Shown: in pieces, positions 26,393-35,359 of the stretch
How positions within the stretch are numbered: the stretch's first letter is position 1
How the letters are laid out: each line of letters opens with the position of its first letter
Source of the DNA: Eubacteriales bacterium
Lineage (GTDB): Bacteria > Bacillota > Clostridia > Lachnospirales > Lachnospiraceae
Assembly: GCA_030526715.1 (NCBI GenBank)
Contig: JAUNCG010000002.1
Location: 1 to 64,000 of the forward strand
Length of the DNA stretch: 64,000 nucleotides
Direction: 5' to 3'
The notes under the pieces: generated by a model
Seen by the model: the letters and a program-made list of their open reading frames with translations, nothing else
What the model was told of the DNA's origin: nothing
Databases searched by the model: none
Translations under genes and position numbers: made by a program

Positions 26393-29300
26393 ATGTACGA
26401 GAAAGTTTCGACGAATCTGAATTTCGTGGAGCGAGAGAAGGAGACCAGAAGATTCTGGGATGAGAACCATATCTTCGAGAAGAGTATTGACAGCCGCAAA
26501 GAGGGCGAGACCTATACCTTCTATGACGGACCACCTACGGCGAACGGCAAGCCGCACATCGGTCACGTATTGACGCGTGTTATCAAGGATATGATTCCGA
26601 GATATCATACCATGAAGGGTCAGATGGTTCCGCGTAAAGCCGGATGGGATACCCATGGACTGCCGGTAGAGCTGGAGGTTGAGAAGCTGCTGGGTCTGGA
26701 CGGCAAGGAGCAGATCGAGGAGTACGGTCTGGTACCGTTTATCGACAAGTGTAAGGAAAGCGTTTGGAAATACAAGGGAATGTGGGAGGATTTCTCCGGT
26801 ACCGTTGGATTCTGGGCGGATATGGATAACCCGTATGTTACGTATCATGATGATTATATTGAGTCTGAGTGGTGGGCGCTGAAGACGATCTGGGACAAGA
26901 AGCTTCTGTACAAGGGCTTCAAGATCGTTCCGTACTGCCCGCGCTGCGGTACTCCGCTGTCCGCACAGGAGGTGGCACAGGGGTATAAGGACGTCAAGGA
27001 ACGTTCTGCAGTCGTTCGCTTTAAAGTGAAGGGTGAGGATGCATATATCCTTGCATGGACCACTACGCCATGGACCTTGCCTTCCAATCTGGGTCTTTGC
27101 GTAAATCCGGACGAGACCTATGCAAAGGTAAAATGTGCAGACGGATATACCTATTATATGGCAGAGGCACTTCTGGATACTGTACTCGGCAAGTTTGCAT
27201 CCGAGGATGCTCCGGCATATGAGATCCTTGCAAAATATACCGGTAAGGAGCTGGAGTACAAGGAGTATGAGCCGCTGTATGATTGTGCGGGCGAGGCTGT
27301 GAAGAAGCAGCGCAAGAAAGCACATTATGTAGTATGTGACAATTATGTAACTCTGAGCGATGGTACCGGTGTAGTTCATATCGCACCGGCTTTTGGTGAG
27401 GACGATAACAGAGTCTGCCAGAAGTATAACATGCCTTTTGTACAGTTTGTGGATGGCAAGGGTAATATGACAGAAGAGACTCCGTTTGCAGGTCTGTTTG
27501 TAAAGAAGGCAGATCCTGAGGTATTAAAGGAGCTTGAGAGCCGCGGCCTGTTGTTTGACGCGCCGAAGTTTGAGCACAGCTATCCGCACTGCTGGAGATG
27601 CGATACTCCGCTGATCTACTATGCGCGCGAGTCATGGTTTATCAAGATGACCGCAGTAAAGGAGGATCTGATCCGCAACAACAACACGATCAACTGGATT
27701 CCGGAGAGCATTGGTAAGGGACGTTTCGGCGACTGGCTGGAGAATGTACAGGACTGGGGCATTTCCCGTAACCGTTACTGGGGTACTCCGCTGAACATCT
27801 GGGAATGCGACGACTGCGGCCATCAGCATTCCATCGGCAGCCGTCAGGAGCTGTTTGAGATGAGCGGCGACGAGAGAGCGAAGACCGTAGAGCTGCATCG
27901 CCCGTATATCGATGAGATCACCATCACCTGTCCGGAATGCGGCAAACCGATGCACCGTGTACCGGAGGTGATCGACTGCTGGTTTGATTCCGGAGCAATG
28001 CCGTTTGCACAGCACCATTATCCGTTTGAGAATAAAGAGCTGTTTGAGCAGCAGTTCCCGGCACAGTTTATTTCCGAGGCAGTCGATCAGACCCGCGGAT
28101 GGTTCTACTCTCTGCTGGCAGAATCTACACTGTTATTTAACAAAGCGCCGTACGAGAATGTGATCGTCCTCGGACATGTACAAGACGAGAACGGACAGAA
28201 GATGAGTAAATCTAAGGGGAATGCGGTCGATCCGTTTGATGCGCTTGAGACCTACGGTGCAGATGCGATCCGCTGGTATTTCTACATCAACAGCGCTCCG
28301 TGGCTTCCGAACCGTTTCCATGGCAAGGCAGTACAGGAAGGTCAGCGTAAGTTCATGGGTACTCTGTGGAATACCTATGCATTCTTTGTACTGTATGCGA
28401 ACATTGACAATTTTGATGCGACCAAATATACATTAGACTATGACAAGCTGTCTGTCATGGATAAGTGGCTTCTTTCCAAGATGAATACGATGATCCAAAG
28501 TGTAGACAACAATCTGGCAGCTTACAAGATTCCGGAGACGGCAAGAGCGCTGCAGGAGTTCGTAGATGATATGAGTAACTGGTATGTACGCCGCAGCCGT
28601 GAGCGTTTCTGGGCGAAGGGCATGGAGCAGGATAAGATCAACGCGTACATGACGCTGTATACGGCTCTGGTCAATGTTGCGAAGGCAGCGGCTCCGATGA
28701 TTCCGTTCATGACAGAGGATATTTATCGCAACCTTGTATGCACACTTGACAAATCCGCGCCGGAGAGTGTACATCTGTGTGATTTCCCGATCGCAGATAC
28801 AGCGCATATCGATAAAGAGCTTGAGGCCAATATGGATGAGGTTCTGAAGATCGTCGTTCTGGGACGTGCAGCGAGAAACGCTGCAAATATCAAGAACCGT
28901 CAGCCGATCGCCAACATGTTTGTGAAGGCTCCGGTAGTTCTTGATGAGTTCTTTACCGAGATCGTCCGCGATGAGCTGAATGTCAAGGCGGTAAGCTTCA
29001 AGGAGGATGTGAGCGGTTTTGTTTCTTACACGTTTAAGCCGCAGTTAAAGACCGTGGGACCGAAATACGGCAAGCTTCTCAACGGTATCCGTCAGGCGCT
29101 TGCTGACATTGACGGTCAGGCAGCTATGGCTGAGCTGAAGGCGCAGGGAGCACTTCACCTTGACATTCAGGGAGAGACTGTTGTATTATCAGAAGATGAT
29201 TTGCTGATTGATACCGCGCAGTCGGTGGATTATGTGACAGAGCAGGATAATGAGATCACTGTAGTTCTGGAGACGAGGATGACTCCGGAGTTGATCGAGG

Positions 29301-29548
29301 AAGGCTTCGTAAGAGAGCTTGTCAGCAAGGTGCAGACCATGAGAAAGGAAGCCGGCTTCGAGGTGATGGACAGAATTGTGATCTATGCGAAGGACAATGA
29401 ACGTATCACAGAGATCCTGAAGAAAAATGCGGAGACAGTAACATCAGAGGTACTCGCAGACGATATCATTTTCGACGCTGTCAATGGTTATGTGAAGGAC
29501 TGGAATATCAATGGCGAAAAAGTAACCTTGGCTGTTGAAAAGCAATAG
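26393..29548 (+). CDS. ileS: Isoleucyl-tRNA synthetase (long, IleS2-like)
   Basis: 1051 residues. It charges tRNA-Ile and edits valine. HIGH is at 55-58 (ANGKPHIGH), the CP1 editing domain lies in the first half, KMSKS at about 603-607 and the anticodon-binding domain at about 690-850. A long C-terminal region without the zinc finger of E. coli-type enzymes follows. Length and sequence (RKAGWDTHGLPVE, VPYCPRCGTPLS) resemble the IleS2/eukaryote-like class that includes mupirocin-insensitive enzymes. The start at 26393 has GAGGAG upstream; in-frame upstream codons belong to the T-box. glgP follows after 16 bases. Confidence 0.96.
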   Translation: MYEKVSTNLNFVEREKETRRFWDENHIFEKSIDSRKEGETYTFYDGPPTANGKPHIGHVLTRVIKDMIPRYHTMKGQMVPRKAGWDTHGLPVELEVEKLLGLDGKEQIEEYGLVPFIDKCKESVWKYKGMWEDFSGTVGFWADMDNPYVTYHDDYIESEWWALKTIWDKKLLYKGFKIVPYCPRCGTPLSAQEVAQGYKDVKERSAVVRFKVKGEDAYILAWTTTPWTLPSNLGLCVNPDETYAKVKCADGYTYYMAEALLDTVLGKFASEDAPAYEILAKYTGKELEYKEYEPLYDCAGEAVKKQRKKAHYVVCDNYVTLSDGTGVVHIAPAFGEDDNRVCQKYNMPFVQFVDGKGNMTEETPFAGLFVKKADPEVLKELESRGLLFDAPKFEHSYPHCWRCDTPLIYYARESWFIKMTAVKEDLIRNNNTINWIPESIGKGRFGDWLENVQDWGISRNRYWGTPLNIWECDDCGHQHSIGSRQELFEMSGDERAKTVELHRPYIDEITITCPECGKPMHRVPEVIDCWFDSGAMPFAQHHYPFENKELFEQQFPAQFISEAVDQTRGWFYSLLAESTLLFNKAPYENVIVLGHVQDENGQKMSKSKGNAVDPFDALETYGADAIRWYFYINSAPWLPNRFHGKAVQEGQRKFMGTLWNTYAFFVLYANIDNFDATKYTLDYDKLSVMDKWLLSKMNTMIQSVDNNLAAYKIPETARALQEFVDDMSNWYVRRSRERFWAKGMEQDKINAYMTLYTALVNVAKAAAPMIPFMTEDIYRNLVCTLDKSAPESVHLCDFPIADTAHIDKELEANMDEVLKIVVLGRAARNAANIKNRQPIANMFVKAPVVLDEFFTEIVRDELNVKAVSFKEDVSGFVSYTFKPQLKTVGPKYGKLLNGIRQALADIDGQAAMAELKAQGALHLDIQGETVVLSEDDLLIDTAQSVDYVTEQDNEITVVLETRMTPELIEEGFVRELVSKVQTMRKEAGFEVMDRIVIYAKDNERITEILKKNAETVTSEVLADDIIFDAVNGYVKDWNINGEKVTLAVEKQ

Positions 29549-29564
29549 AGACAAGGAGAGGCAA

Positions 29565-32027
29565 ATGAGCAAGAAATTTAACAAGAAACAGTTTATCAGC
29601 GAAGTAAAGGCAAATGTCAGAGCTCTTTACCGTAAGAATCTGGAAGAAGCTACACAGCAGCAGATCTTTCAGGCAGTTTCTTACGCAGTGAAGGATACCA
29701 TCATTGACAACTGGCTGGCAACGCAGGAGACCTACGAGGAGAAGGATCCGAAGTATGTTTACTATATGTCCATGGAGTTCCTGATGGGACGAGCTCTGGG
29801 AAATAACCTGATCAATCTCACAGAGTATGAGGAAGTGAAGGAAGCGCTTGCGGAGATCGGTTTTGATCTGAACGTGATCGAGGATCAGGAGCCGGATGCG
29901 GCTCTCGGCAACGGCGGTCTCGGTCGTCTGGCAGCATGCTTTTTGGATTCTCTGGCAAGCCTTGGCTATCCGGCATATGGCTGTGGTATCCGTTACCGCT
30001 ACGGTATGTTTAAGCAGAAGATCGAGGATGGCTATCAGGTAGAGGTTCCGGATAACTGGTTAAAGGATGGCAATCCGTTTGAGCTCCGTCGTCCGGAATA
30101 TGCAAAAGAAGTAAAATTCGGCGGCTATGTGCGTGTGGTTTATGATGAGAAGACCGGACGCAACCATTTCGTACAGGAGGGTTATCAGTCTGTACGTGCT
30201 GTGCCGTATGATTTTCCGATCGTTGGCTACAACAACCATGTGGTAAATACACTGCGCATCTGGGATGCAGAGGCAGTGACCGATTTCCAGCTCGATTCCT
30301 TTGATAAGGGCGATTATCGTAAGGCCGTTGAGCAGGAGAACCTTGCACGCAATATCGTTGAGGTTCTTTATCCGAATGATAACCACTATGCAGGTAAAGA
30401 GCTGCGTCTGAAGCAGCAGTACTTCTTTATTTCCGCAAGTGTACAGGCTGCGATTGCAAAATATAAAAAGAAACACAGCGATATCCGTAAGTTCTATGAG
30501 AAGGCTACCTTCCAGCTGAACGATACGCACCCGACCGTAGCGGTTGCAGAGCTGATGCGTATCCTGTTGGATGAGGAAGGCCTGACTTGGGAAGAGGCAT
30601 GGGATGTGACCACAAAGACCTGTGCTTACACCAACCACACCATCATGGCAGAGGCTCTGGAAAAATGGCCGATCGAGCTCTTCTCCAGACTGCTCCCGCG
30701 TGTATACCAGATCATCGAGGAGATCAACCGCCGCTTTGTGGCTGAGATCGAGGCGAGATATCCGGGGAACTTCGAGAAGGTGCGCAAGATGGCGATCATC
30801 TTTGACGGTCAGGTGAAGATGGCACATCTGGCTATCGCGGCAGGCTATTCTGTAAACGGTGTAGCGCGTCTGCATACCGAGATCCTTGAGAAGCAGGAGC
30901 TGAAGGACTTCTATGAGATGATGCCGGAGAAGTTTAACAATAAGACGAATGGTATCACACAGAGACGTTTCCTGCTTCATGCGAATCCGCTTCTGGCAGC
31001 ATGGGTGACCGATCATATCGGTGATGAGTGGGTGACCGATCTCCCGCAGATGGCGAAGCTGAAGGTATATGCGGATGACAAGAAGGCACAGCAGGAGTTC
31101 ATGAATATCAAGTATCAGAACAAGGTGCGTCTTGCGAAGTATATTCAGGAGCATAACGGTGTGACGGTAGATCCGCGCTCTATCTTCGATGTACAGGTGA
31201 AGAGACTGCATGAGTACAAGCGTCAGCTGCTGAACATTCTGCATGTGATGTATCTGTACAATCAGATCAAGGATCATCCGGAGATGGATTTCTATCCGAG
31301 AACCTTTATCTTCGGTGCAAAGGCAGCAGCAGGCTATCGCCGTGCGAAGCTGACGATTAAGCTGATCAACAGCGTTGCCGATGTGATCAACAACGATGCT
31401 TCTATTAATAATAAGATCAAGGTGGTCTTCATTGAGGATTACCGCGTATCTAACGCAGAGTGGATCTTCGCTGCGGCAGATGTCTCTGAGCAGATCTCTA
31501 CAGCATCCAAGGAGGCATCTGGAACCGGTAATATGAAGTTCATGCTGAACGGCGCTCCGACGCTGGGAACCATGGACGGCGCAAATGTTGAGATCGTGGA
31601 AGAGGTTGGCGAGGAGAATGCGTTTATCTTCGGTCTGAGCTCTGATGAGGTCATCAACTATGAGAACAATGGTGGTTATTATCCGGAGAATATCTTCAAC
31701 AGCGACCCGGATATCCGTCGCGTACTGATGCAGCTGATCAACGGCGAATATTCACAGGACGATCCGGAGAGATTCCGTGAGATCTATGATTCTCTGCTGA
31801 ACACCAAGAGCAGCGACCGTGCGGATACGTACTTCATTCTGGCAGACTTCAAGTCCTACGCAGCGGCTCAGAAGCGTGTCGAAGAAGCATACCGTGATGA
31901 GGCTCGTTGGGCGAAGATGGCAATGCTGAACACAGCATGCAGCGGCAAGTTCACATCTGACCGTACCATCCAGCAGTATGTCGATGAGATCTGGAAGCTC
32001 GAAAAGATGACCGTGAAGGTTAAATAA
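29565..32027 (+). CDS. glgP: Glycogen/maltodextrin phosphorylase
   Basis: 820 residues, GT35 family. It releases glucose-1-phosphate from alpha-1,4-glucans. Visible signatures are AALGNGGLGRLAACFLDS near 115 and the PLP site EASGTGNMKFMLNG, whose Lys binds the cofactor. AAGGAGAG precedes the ATG. It starts 16 bases after ileS with no terminator between, so it is probably read from the T-box-controlled transcript. That would couple glycogen breakdown to isoleucine starvation, unless an internal promoter exists. Confidence 0.96.
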   Translation: MSKKFNKKQFISEVKANVRALYRKNLEEATQQQIFQAVSYAVKDTIIDNWLATQETYEEKDPKYVYYMSMEFLMGRALGNNLINLTEYEEVKEALAEIGFDLNVIEDQEPDAALGNGGLGRLAACFLDSLASLGYPAYGCGIRYRYGMFKQKIEDGYQVEVPDNWLKDGNPFELRRPEYAKEVKFGGYVRVVYDEKTGRNHFVQEGYQSVRAVPYDFPIVGYNNHVVNTLRIWDAEAVTDFQLDSFDKGDYRKAVEQENLARNIVEVLYPNDNHYAGKELRLKQQYFFISASVQAAIAKYKKKHSDIRKFYEKATFQLNDTHPTVAVAELMRILLDEEGLTWEEAWDVTTKTCAYTNHTIMAEALEKWPIELFSRLLPRVYQIIEEINRRFVAEIEARYPGNFEKVRKMAIIFDGQVKMAHLAIAAGYSVNGVARLHTEILEKQELKDFYEMMPEKFNNKTNGITQRRFLLHANPLLAAWVTDHIGDEWVTDLPQMAKLKVYADDKKAQQEFMNIKYQNKVRLAKYIQEHNGVTVDPRSIFDVQVKRLHEYKRQLLNILHVMYLYNQIKDHPEMDFYPRTFIFGAKAAAGYRRAKLTIKLINSVADVINNDASINNKIKVVFIEDYRVSNAEWIFAAADVSEQISTASKEASGTGNMKFMLNGAPTLGTMDGANVEIVEEVGEENAFIFGLSSDEVINYENNGGYYPENIFNSDPDIRRVLMQLINGEYSQDDPERFREIYDSLLNTKSSDRADTYFILADFKSYAAAQKRVEEAYRDEARWAKMAMLNTACSGKFTSDRTIQQYVDEIWKLEKMTVKVK

Positions 32028-32035
32028 ATAATACG

Positions 32036-32062
32036 TATAATCAAAGACCCTCCGCATACAAT
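32036..32062 (+). promoter_or_regulatory. Candidate sigma-E promoter of spoIID
   Basis: GTATAAT (32035-32041), 13-bp spacer, then CATACAAT (32055-32062), which matches the B. subtilis sigma-E -10 consensus exactly. The -10 lies in the 5' arm of the glgP terminator, so the predicted start (about 32068) is in the 3' arm. Confidence 0.5.
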
Positions 32063-32080
32063 AGTATGGGAGGGTTTTTT
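32048..32080 (+). terminator. glgP terminator that carries the spoIID ribosome site in its 3' arm
   Basis: CCCTCCGCATAC (32048-32059) pairs with GTATGGGAGGG (32064-32074, one bulge), then six T directly followed by the spoIID ATG at 32081. GGAGGG in the 3' arm is the spoIID ribosome site, so read-through RNA would hide it. Confidence 0.8.
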
Positions 32081-32953
32081 ATGGAAAAAAAGATAGAACG
32101 TACACTGGCTCTGATATTACTTTTTTTGGCACTTCCCTGTGCCCTGATTATGCTGCTGGGAGGTCGGATGGAGAAGGTATATCGCACGATTCAGGATGAG
32201 GCGGCTTATATTTCCGTGCAGACCGGGCAGGGAATACGGGATATGAATCTGGAGGAATATGTCATCGGCGTGACGGCGGCGGAGATGCCGCAGAGCTATG
32301 AGCCGGAGGCTGTTAAGGCACAGATGGTGCTTACCCGTACAAATCTATATCGCAGCAAAGAGGAGGGGAAGGTCTGGCAGGGCGCTTATGTTCCACTGAC
32401 AGAATTGGAAGCGGCCGGTGTAGCGGACAAGTTTCTGAAGGCGCAGGAGGCCACGAAGCAGCAGATACTGACCTATGAGGGTGAGCCGGTGATGGCATCT
32501 TTTCATGCACTCAGTGCGGGGAATACCAGAAGCGGTGAGGAGACATTTCAGAATGAGGGGTATCCTTATCTGAAATCAAAGGCATGTCCGTCAGATAAAC
32601 GCGCAGATGACTATGAATGCCGTGTGCAGATCGCAGATGACTGGCGAGGGCTTACGGTGGTAAAAAAAGACAGTGCGGGTTACGTGCAGCAGGTGCAGAT
32701 CGGGGATGCCATATATTCCGGTGAAGAATTTCGCAATCTGCTCGGGCTGCCCTCGGCACATTTTCAGGTGGACGAGCGAAAAGAAGGCATTTTTTTGAAT
32801 ATTCAGGGAATCGGTCATGGCATCGGTATGAGTCAGAACACAGCGCAGGAGATGGCGTTGTCCGGGAAAAAATATAAAGAGATTCTCGGATATTTTTTTG
32901 AAGGTACCGGACTGCATAAGCTTTCGGTATCTGAATTGGCGGATATCAAATAG
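32081..32953 (+). CDS. spoIID: Stage II sporulation protein D (lytic transglycosylase)
   Basis: 290 residues: one N-terminal membrane span (about 7-28), then the SpoIID domain. The catalytic Glu is in TAAEMPQSYEPEA and the conserved GIGHGIGMSQ lies near the end. SpoIID cuts glycan strands during engulfment of the forespore, with SpoIIM and SpoIIP. ATG 32081 was chosen over one at 32066 because GGAGGG then lies six bases upstream. It is followed by spoIIQ, as in Clostridioides difficile. Expression is expected in the mother cell from a sigma-E promoter. Confidence 0.93.
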   Translation: MEKKIERTLALILLFLALPCALIMLLGGRMEKVYRTIQDEAAYISVQTGQGIRDMNLEEYVIGVTAAEMPQSYEPEAVKAQMVLTRTNLYRSKEEGKVWQGAYVPLTELEAAGVADKFLKAQEATKQQILTYEGEPVMASFHALSAGNTRSGEETFQNEGYPYLKSKACPSDKRADDYECRVQIADDWRGLTVVKKDSAGYVQQVQIGDAIYSGEEFRNLLGLPSAHFQVDERKEGIFLNIQGIGHGIGMSQNTAQEMALSGKKYKEILGYFFEGTGLHKLSVSELADIK

Positions 32954-32971
32954 AAATGTGAAGTTTTCGGT

Positions 32972-33000
32972 GCATATTTCCCCTGTTTGTGGAAACGATA
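32972..33000 (+). promoter_or_regulatory. Candidate sigma-F promoter of spoIIQ
   Basis: GCATA (32972-32976) fits the sigma-F -35 (GYWTA); 14 bp later GGAAACGATA (32991-33000) fits most of the GGNNANAHTR -10. The spacer is one or two bases shorter than usual. spoIIQ is a sigma-F gene in known spore formers. Confidence 0.4.
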
Positions 33001-33061
33001 TGTATATGGTAACGACAGTTGAAGTTACAAAATCATATGGAAGATCAAACGAGGTGACGGT

Positions 33062-33946
33062 ATGCAAAAAGAAAAGATTTTGGAGATCCTGAGAAAACGG
33101 GGAACACTGGGGGTATTTACGCTCTGTCTGGTGGGGGCGGTGGCGTTTGCAACATATCAGACGGGCTATGACAGCAGAAATGCGACGCCTGATTCGGCAG
33201 TGGTCGGGAACGAAGGCACAATCAATGACGCAAAGCAGGACGCCGTAAATGAAGATGTGAGAGAATCGGAGCATGTGGCAGCGTCTACGAATGATGTAAA
33301 AGCCCAGATCGGAGTGAACGATCAGAATGCAGACAGACAGAAAATCCGTCCTATGATCTCAGAACATCAGCGGGAAGCGAAGGAGGCTGCCAGACAGAAT
33401 CAGACACAGACGGAGTCGGAAAAAGAGACGCAAACAGAGATACAAACAGAAACGCAGGCAGAAGGATCGGAGGCAGCTACGGTAGATGTCTCCTCCGGAA
33501 ATGTAGAGGCACAGCTGCAGCCAACGGTGAATTTTGATGAGGATATGAAGCTGACGTGGCCAGCTGCAGGTACAGTGCTGATGGATTACAATATGAGCTC
33601 TACAGAATATTTTCAGACCTTGAATCAGTATAAGTATAATCCGGCGCTGATCATCAGCAGTGAAGTAGGCAATCAGGTAATCGCTTCTGCCAGAGGCATC
33701 GTTGAGAGCATCGGCACAAATGAGGAGACCGGCACTACGCTGGTATTGAATCTCGGAAATAATTACACGCTGACATACGGTCAGCTAAAAGAGGTGACTG
33801 TGGCGGAGGGAGACGTGGTAGAGCAGGGACAGCTTCTGGGTTATGTCAGTGAGCCGACAAAATATTATTGCGAGGAGGGCAGCAATCTTTACTTTGCCAT
33901 GAAGAAAGATGGGCAGGCGGTGGATCCGTTTTTGTATCTCGAATAA
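33062..33946 (+). CDS. spoIIQ: SpoIIQ-like LytM/M23-fold protein with degenerate active site
   Basis: 294 residues: one membrane span (about 14-34), a Glu/Thr-rich linker (about 110-155), and a LytM/M23 fold from about 163 (LTWPAAGTV). SpoIIQ in the forespore pairs with SpoIIIAH in the mother cell to form a channel. The zinc ligands are lost: where active M23 enzymes have HxH near the end, this has Asn275 and Tyr277 (NLYFAMKKDG), and the SHL-type His is Gln241 (TYGQL). It should therefore be structural, like B. subtilis SpoIIQ and unlike the reported zinc-binding C. difficile protein. GAGGTGAC precedes the ATG. Position right after spoIID supports the call. Confidence 0.88.
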   Translation: MQKEKILEILRKRGTLGVFTLCLVGAVAFATYQTGYDSRNATPDSAVVGNEGTINDAKQDAVNEDVRESEHVAASTNDVKAQIGVNDQNADRQKIRPMISEHQREAKEAARQNQTQTESEKETQTEIQTETQAEGSEAATVDVSSGNVEAQLQPTVNFDEDMKLTWPAAGTVLMDYNMSSTEYFQTLNQYKYNPALIISSEVGNQVIASARGIVESIGTNEETGTTLVLNLGNNYTLTYGQLKEVTVAEGDVVEQGQLLGYVSEPTKYYCEEGSNLYFAMKKDGQAVDPFLYLE

Positions 33947-33968
33947 AAAATAAGATCGCATAATCTTA

Positions 33969-34009
33969 CAGGGATTTCTGCACGTGCAGCGTGTGGAGAT
34001 CCCTGTTTT
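33969..34009 (+). terminator. Terminator after spoIIQ
   Basis: CAGGGAT pairs with ATCCCTG and the stem continues with wobble pairs to a TGCAG loop; CTGTTTTG follows. Confidence 0.7.
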
Positions 34010-34045
34010 GTAAAGATGAAAAAACAATAAATCTGCAAAGTTTTA

Positions 34046-34074
34046 TTGCAAAAAAGAAATAAATATGTTATATT
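34046..34074 (+). promoter_or_regulatory. Promoter of the first Big_2/NlpC-like gene
   Basis: TTGCAA (34046-34051), 17-bp spacer, TATATT (34069-34074), followed by an AT-rich leader with repeated TAATAT words and no gene. Confidence 0.65.
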
Positions 34075-34160
34075 ACGTAATAAATATGTAATATTTGGAA
34101 AAGAACATGTTGTAGTGAATAGCAGCATACGCTATTGACAGGATTTGGGGAGGAAGAAAA

Positions 34161-35324
34161 TTGAGAAAATTTAAAAACATGGCGGGGATCGCATTGATGT
34201 TCGTGCTGATATGTATGCTGACCACAGGAGTTTCTGCGGCAAGGATCAATCAGACAAAGCTGACGCTGAATGTAGGAGATATCTATGAGTTTAAGATGCT
34301 GGATACTCTTGAAGCGGCACAGTGGCGAAGCTCCAGCTATGTGAAAGCAAGTATTGATACGCAGGGACGTCTGGTTGCACGCAAAAAAGGTACTGTGACC
34401 ATCACGGCGAGGATCGACGGAGAAGAGTATACCTGTAAGGTGAAGATCAAACAGCCGGTAGCGGATATTGTTCTGAACAAGACGGAGCACACGCTGCAGC
34501 CGGGCAAGAAGGTAAAGCTCAAGGCCAGCGTCGTGCCTTCCAATGCGAACAATAAGAACATTATATGGAAGAGCAGCAACACCAGTATTGCGACGGTCAA
34601 TACCAAGGGGAAGGTCAAAGCAAAGAAGAACGGAGTGGTAACGATCACGGCGGTGGCGAAAGATGGCAGTAGGTCTTCTGCATCCTGTACCATTACGGTG
34701 GCGTCCGGCACAGTGCCTCCGGTACAGACAACGACTGTGACCGCAGCACCGGGACAGGCTTCGGCAAGAGCACTGCAGTACCTTGCAATCTTACAGAGCT
34801 ATTCCAATCAGGTGGTGACGGATCAGGCTCGCGGTATTACATGGAAGTATAATAGCAGCTATGAGAATCATTCCACATTTGCGGCAGAGCAGAAGAAGGC
34901 GCTGACGAAGAATACTCCCGCATACAGTAACTGTGCGCAGCTGGTACGCTGGGGGCTGCGGGATCTGGGACTTTTGAACGGCAAGCAGGTGTTCTGGAGC
35001 GTCTGGAGCGGTGGTAAGGCATACTTTAATTTTAATGCGGCGATCAAGAATGACTGGACGAATTTCACGAATAACTTCGAGATCATCACGGTAGACAAGA
35101 CGCCTGCACAGCTGGAGGCAGAGGGGAATCTTCTTCCGGGAGATATCTGCGGCTGGAACGGCGTACAGCATACAAATGTATACGCGGGCAACGGTCTCTG
35201 GTATGAGGGCGGCCGCCTGAGTAATGTGGTAAACGGAATATATACCGGTTTCGGACCGGTCAAAAGCTTAGGCATGACACCGTCCGGAGGAAAGACGATC
35301 CACCAGATTCTGAGAATTAAGTAG
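34161..35324 (+). CDS. Secreted Big_2-domain protein with NlpC/P60-like C-terminus (copy 1)
   Basis: 387 residues. The start is TTG at 34161 with GGGGAGGAAG upstream, opening a signal peptide (cut after about residue 26). A bacterial Ig-like Big_2 domain follows (about 105-190; SSNTSIATVNTKGKVKAKK). A C-terminal domain from about 205 carries Cys258 in SNCAQLVRW and His337 in GWNGVQHTNVYAG, spaced as in NlpC/P60-type papain-fold peptidases or amidases. The likely role is cell-wall binding and cleavage, though the domain is divergent. No sortase or lipid anchor is seen. The next gene is a diverged tandem copy. Confidence 0.82.
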   Translation: MRKFKNMAGIALMFVLICMLTTGVSAARINQTKLTLNVGDIYEFKMLDTLEAAQWRSSSYVKASIDTQGRLVARKKGTVTITARIDGEEYTCKVKIKQPVADIVLNKTEHTLQPGKKVKLKASVVPSNANNKNIIWKSSNTSIATVNTKGKVKAKKNGVVTITAVAKDGSRSSASCTITVASGTVPPVQTTTVTAAPGQASARALQYLAILQSYSNQVVTDQARGITWKYNSSYENHSTFAAEQKKALTKNTPAYSNCAQLVRWGLRDLGLLNGKQVFWSVWSGGKAYFNFNAAIKNDWTNFTNNFEIITVDKTPAQLEAEGNLLPGDICGWNGVQHTNVYAGNGLWYEGGRLSNVVNGIYTGFGPVKSLGMTPSGGKTIHQILRIK

Positions 35325-35359
35325 TATCTGCAGAGAAAGAAAAATAGGAGGGCACTGCA

